NCBI GenBank assembly: GCA_036873755.1
Contig: JAVTVY010017271.1
Span: forward strand, 62,001 to 126,000
Reading direction: 5' to 3'
DNA length: 64,000 nucleotides
From: Hanleya hanleyi
Lineage: Eukaryota > Mollusca > Polyplacophora > Lepidopleurida > Hanleyidae
In this document: positions 62,948 through 64,000 of the stretch, one piece after another
Numbering within the stretch: the stretch's first letter is position 1
How the letters are laid out: every line of letters starts with the position of its first letter
Notes under the pieces: generated by a model
The model's input: only the letters and a program-made list of their open reading frames with translations
The model's database searches: none
Told to the model about the DNA's origin: nothing
Program-made: the position numbers and the translations under genes

Positions 62948-63409
62948 CTAAAAATAGATAATTATAAACCATCATAGACCCATCATGACTGTTATTCACC
63001 CTCTGTATATCCCTATATGCCAAGTTTAGTCAGCAGGGCTGAAAATAAGAAGTGGGCAAGGTAACCTATGTACAGGTTAATTTGACGTGGTAACCAGACA
63101 GGTTCTTGGCCTAGTTGACATTGTCATGTTAAGTGGGATCTAAAGACCACACATAAAGACAGGTTATTAGTTTTCTGGAATTGGTAACTTGCTGGCAAAC
63201 TGAACAAAAGCTCACCACTAATTTCCAGTCCTGGTTCAGGCAGGAGACACCCTGGGAAATCTGTTTGTTACACACAATATGGAGATGTTCCGCACAATAT
63301 TACGAGAAAGATGTGGGTTCAGGTCTGCATGTTCCTTATTGATTAACATTATCCCAGGATCGTCATAGAATCTTCCCAAGATTATCCAAGGATCATCCTT
63401 GAAACATCC

Positions 63410-64000
63410 TAACATCATCCCAGGATCATCCTAGGAACATCCAAACAACATCCCAGCACCATGCTAGGAACATCACAACAACGTCCCAGCACCATGCTAG
63501 GAACATCCAAACAACATCTCAGCACCATGCTAGGAACATCACAACAACATCCCAGAATCATCCTAGAAAGATCTAAACATCCCAGAATGCTCCTAGGAAC
63601 ATCCAAACAACATCCCAGCACCATGCTAGGAACATCACAACAACATCCCAGGATCATCCTAGAAAGATCCAAACATCCCAGAATCCTCCTAGGAACATCC
63701 AAACAACATCCCAGTACCATGCTAGGAACATCACAACAACATCCCAGGATCATCCTAGAAAGATCCAAACATCCCAGAATCCTCCTAGGAACATCCAAAC
63801 AACATCCCCGGAACACCCAATATTATCCCAGGAACAACCCCACAGCATCCCAGGACCATCCAAATCCCAGGATCATCCTAGGAACACCCAAACAACAACC
63901 CATGAACATCCTGAAAACATCCCAATATCATCCCAGGATCATCCTTGGAACATCCAAATCCCATGATCATCCTAGGAACACCCAAACAACAACCCATGAA
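63410..64000. repeat. Minisatellite with 96-bp higher-order period
   Basis: Units of ~32 bp (acatcccaggatcatcctag, aacatcccagcaccatgct, acatcccagaatcctcctag) recur in fixed order, giving a 96-bp composite repeated about three times at 63540-63830 and degenerate copies to the window edge. Because 96 is divisible by three, the minus strand stays open over 133 codons. Confidence 0.92.

Noticed and set aside
63415..63816. 133-codon minus-strand frame with repeated Cys-rich motifs
   Set aside because: It is a by-product of the 96-bp minisatellite; composition follows the repeat and there is no homology or splice context.
1..64000. tRNA, rRNA or other structured RNA genes
   Set aside because: I looked for the T-loop word ggttcgaatcc and similar and found no cloverleaf that I could support.

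Overview
The window is nuclear DNA of an animal, most likely a mollusc and probably a gastropod. The basis is spliceosomal genes with long repeat-filled introns, pearl/HINE-like repeats ending in (ACGG)n plus a hairpin as known from bivalves and other molluscs, and a short dispersed repeat starting with gtgagtgag. No species is claimed.

Three host genes are visible. (1) A minus-strand XRN1 gene (cytoplasmic 5'-3' exoribonuclease) fills 1-45981. Twenty-one coding exons can be read, giving the first ~804 residues with all catalytic acidic residues present; the rest lies left of the window. (2) A plus-strand SPCS1 gene (signal peptidase complex subunit 1; four exons, 46202-49809, 110 aa, complete) starts 220 bp from the XRN1 start, so the two are divergent and probably share a bidirectional promoter. 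(3) The last two coding exons of a C2H2 zinc-finger transcription factor lie on the minus strand at 61465-62947.

Two structurally complete DIRS-type tyrosine-recombinase retrotransposons sit in XRN1 introns, in the sense orientation of the gene. DIRS-A (6769-13610, intron 18) has an open gag, an RT/RNase H/methyltransferase frame broken by one in-frame TGA, and an open tyrosine recombinase. DIRS-B (14791-23030, intron 16) has a gag with three stops and a frameshift, a frameshifted RT, and an open recombinase. Both have non-identical inverted terminal repeats and a 99-bp internal complementary region (ICR) that is the reverse complement of the two joined element ends. Both Gags share an N-terminal Cys/His module, and Gag-A carries an RS-like SRSPVR domain.

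The remaining introns hold a nested set of smaller elements: TTAA-flanked TIR elements (one contains DIRS-A), a 2.1-kb Harbinger-like TIR element with TTA duplication inserted in a MITE, pearl/HINE-like tandem repeats, fold-back hairpins, a Ty3/gypsy remnant and several minisatellites. The 49810-61464 interval shows no coding exon that I can support; it has the SPCS1 3' region, presumably the 3'UTR of the zinc-finger gene, MITE copies and a minisatellite. All calls are from reading the sequence; no database search was run.
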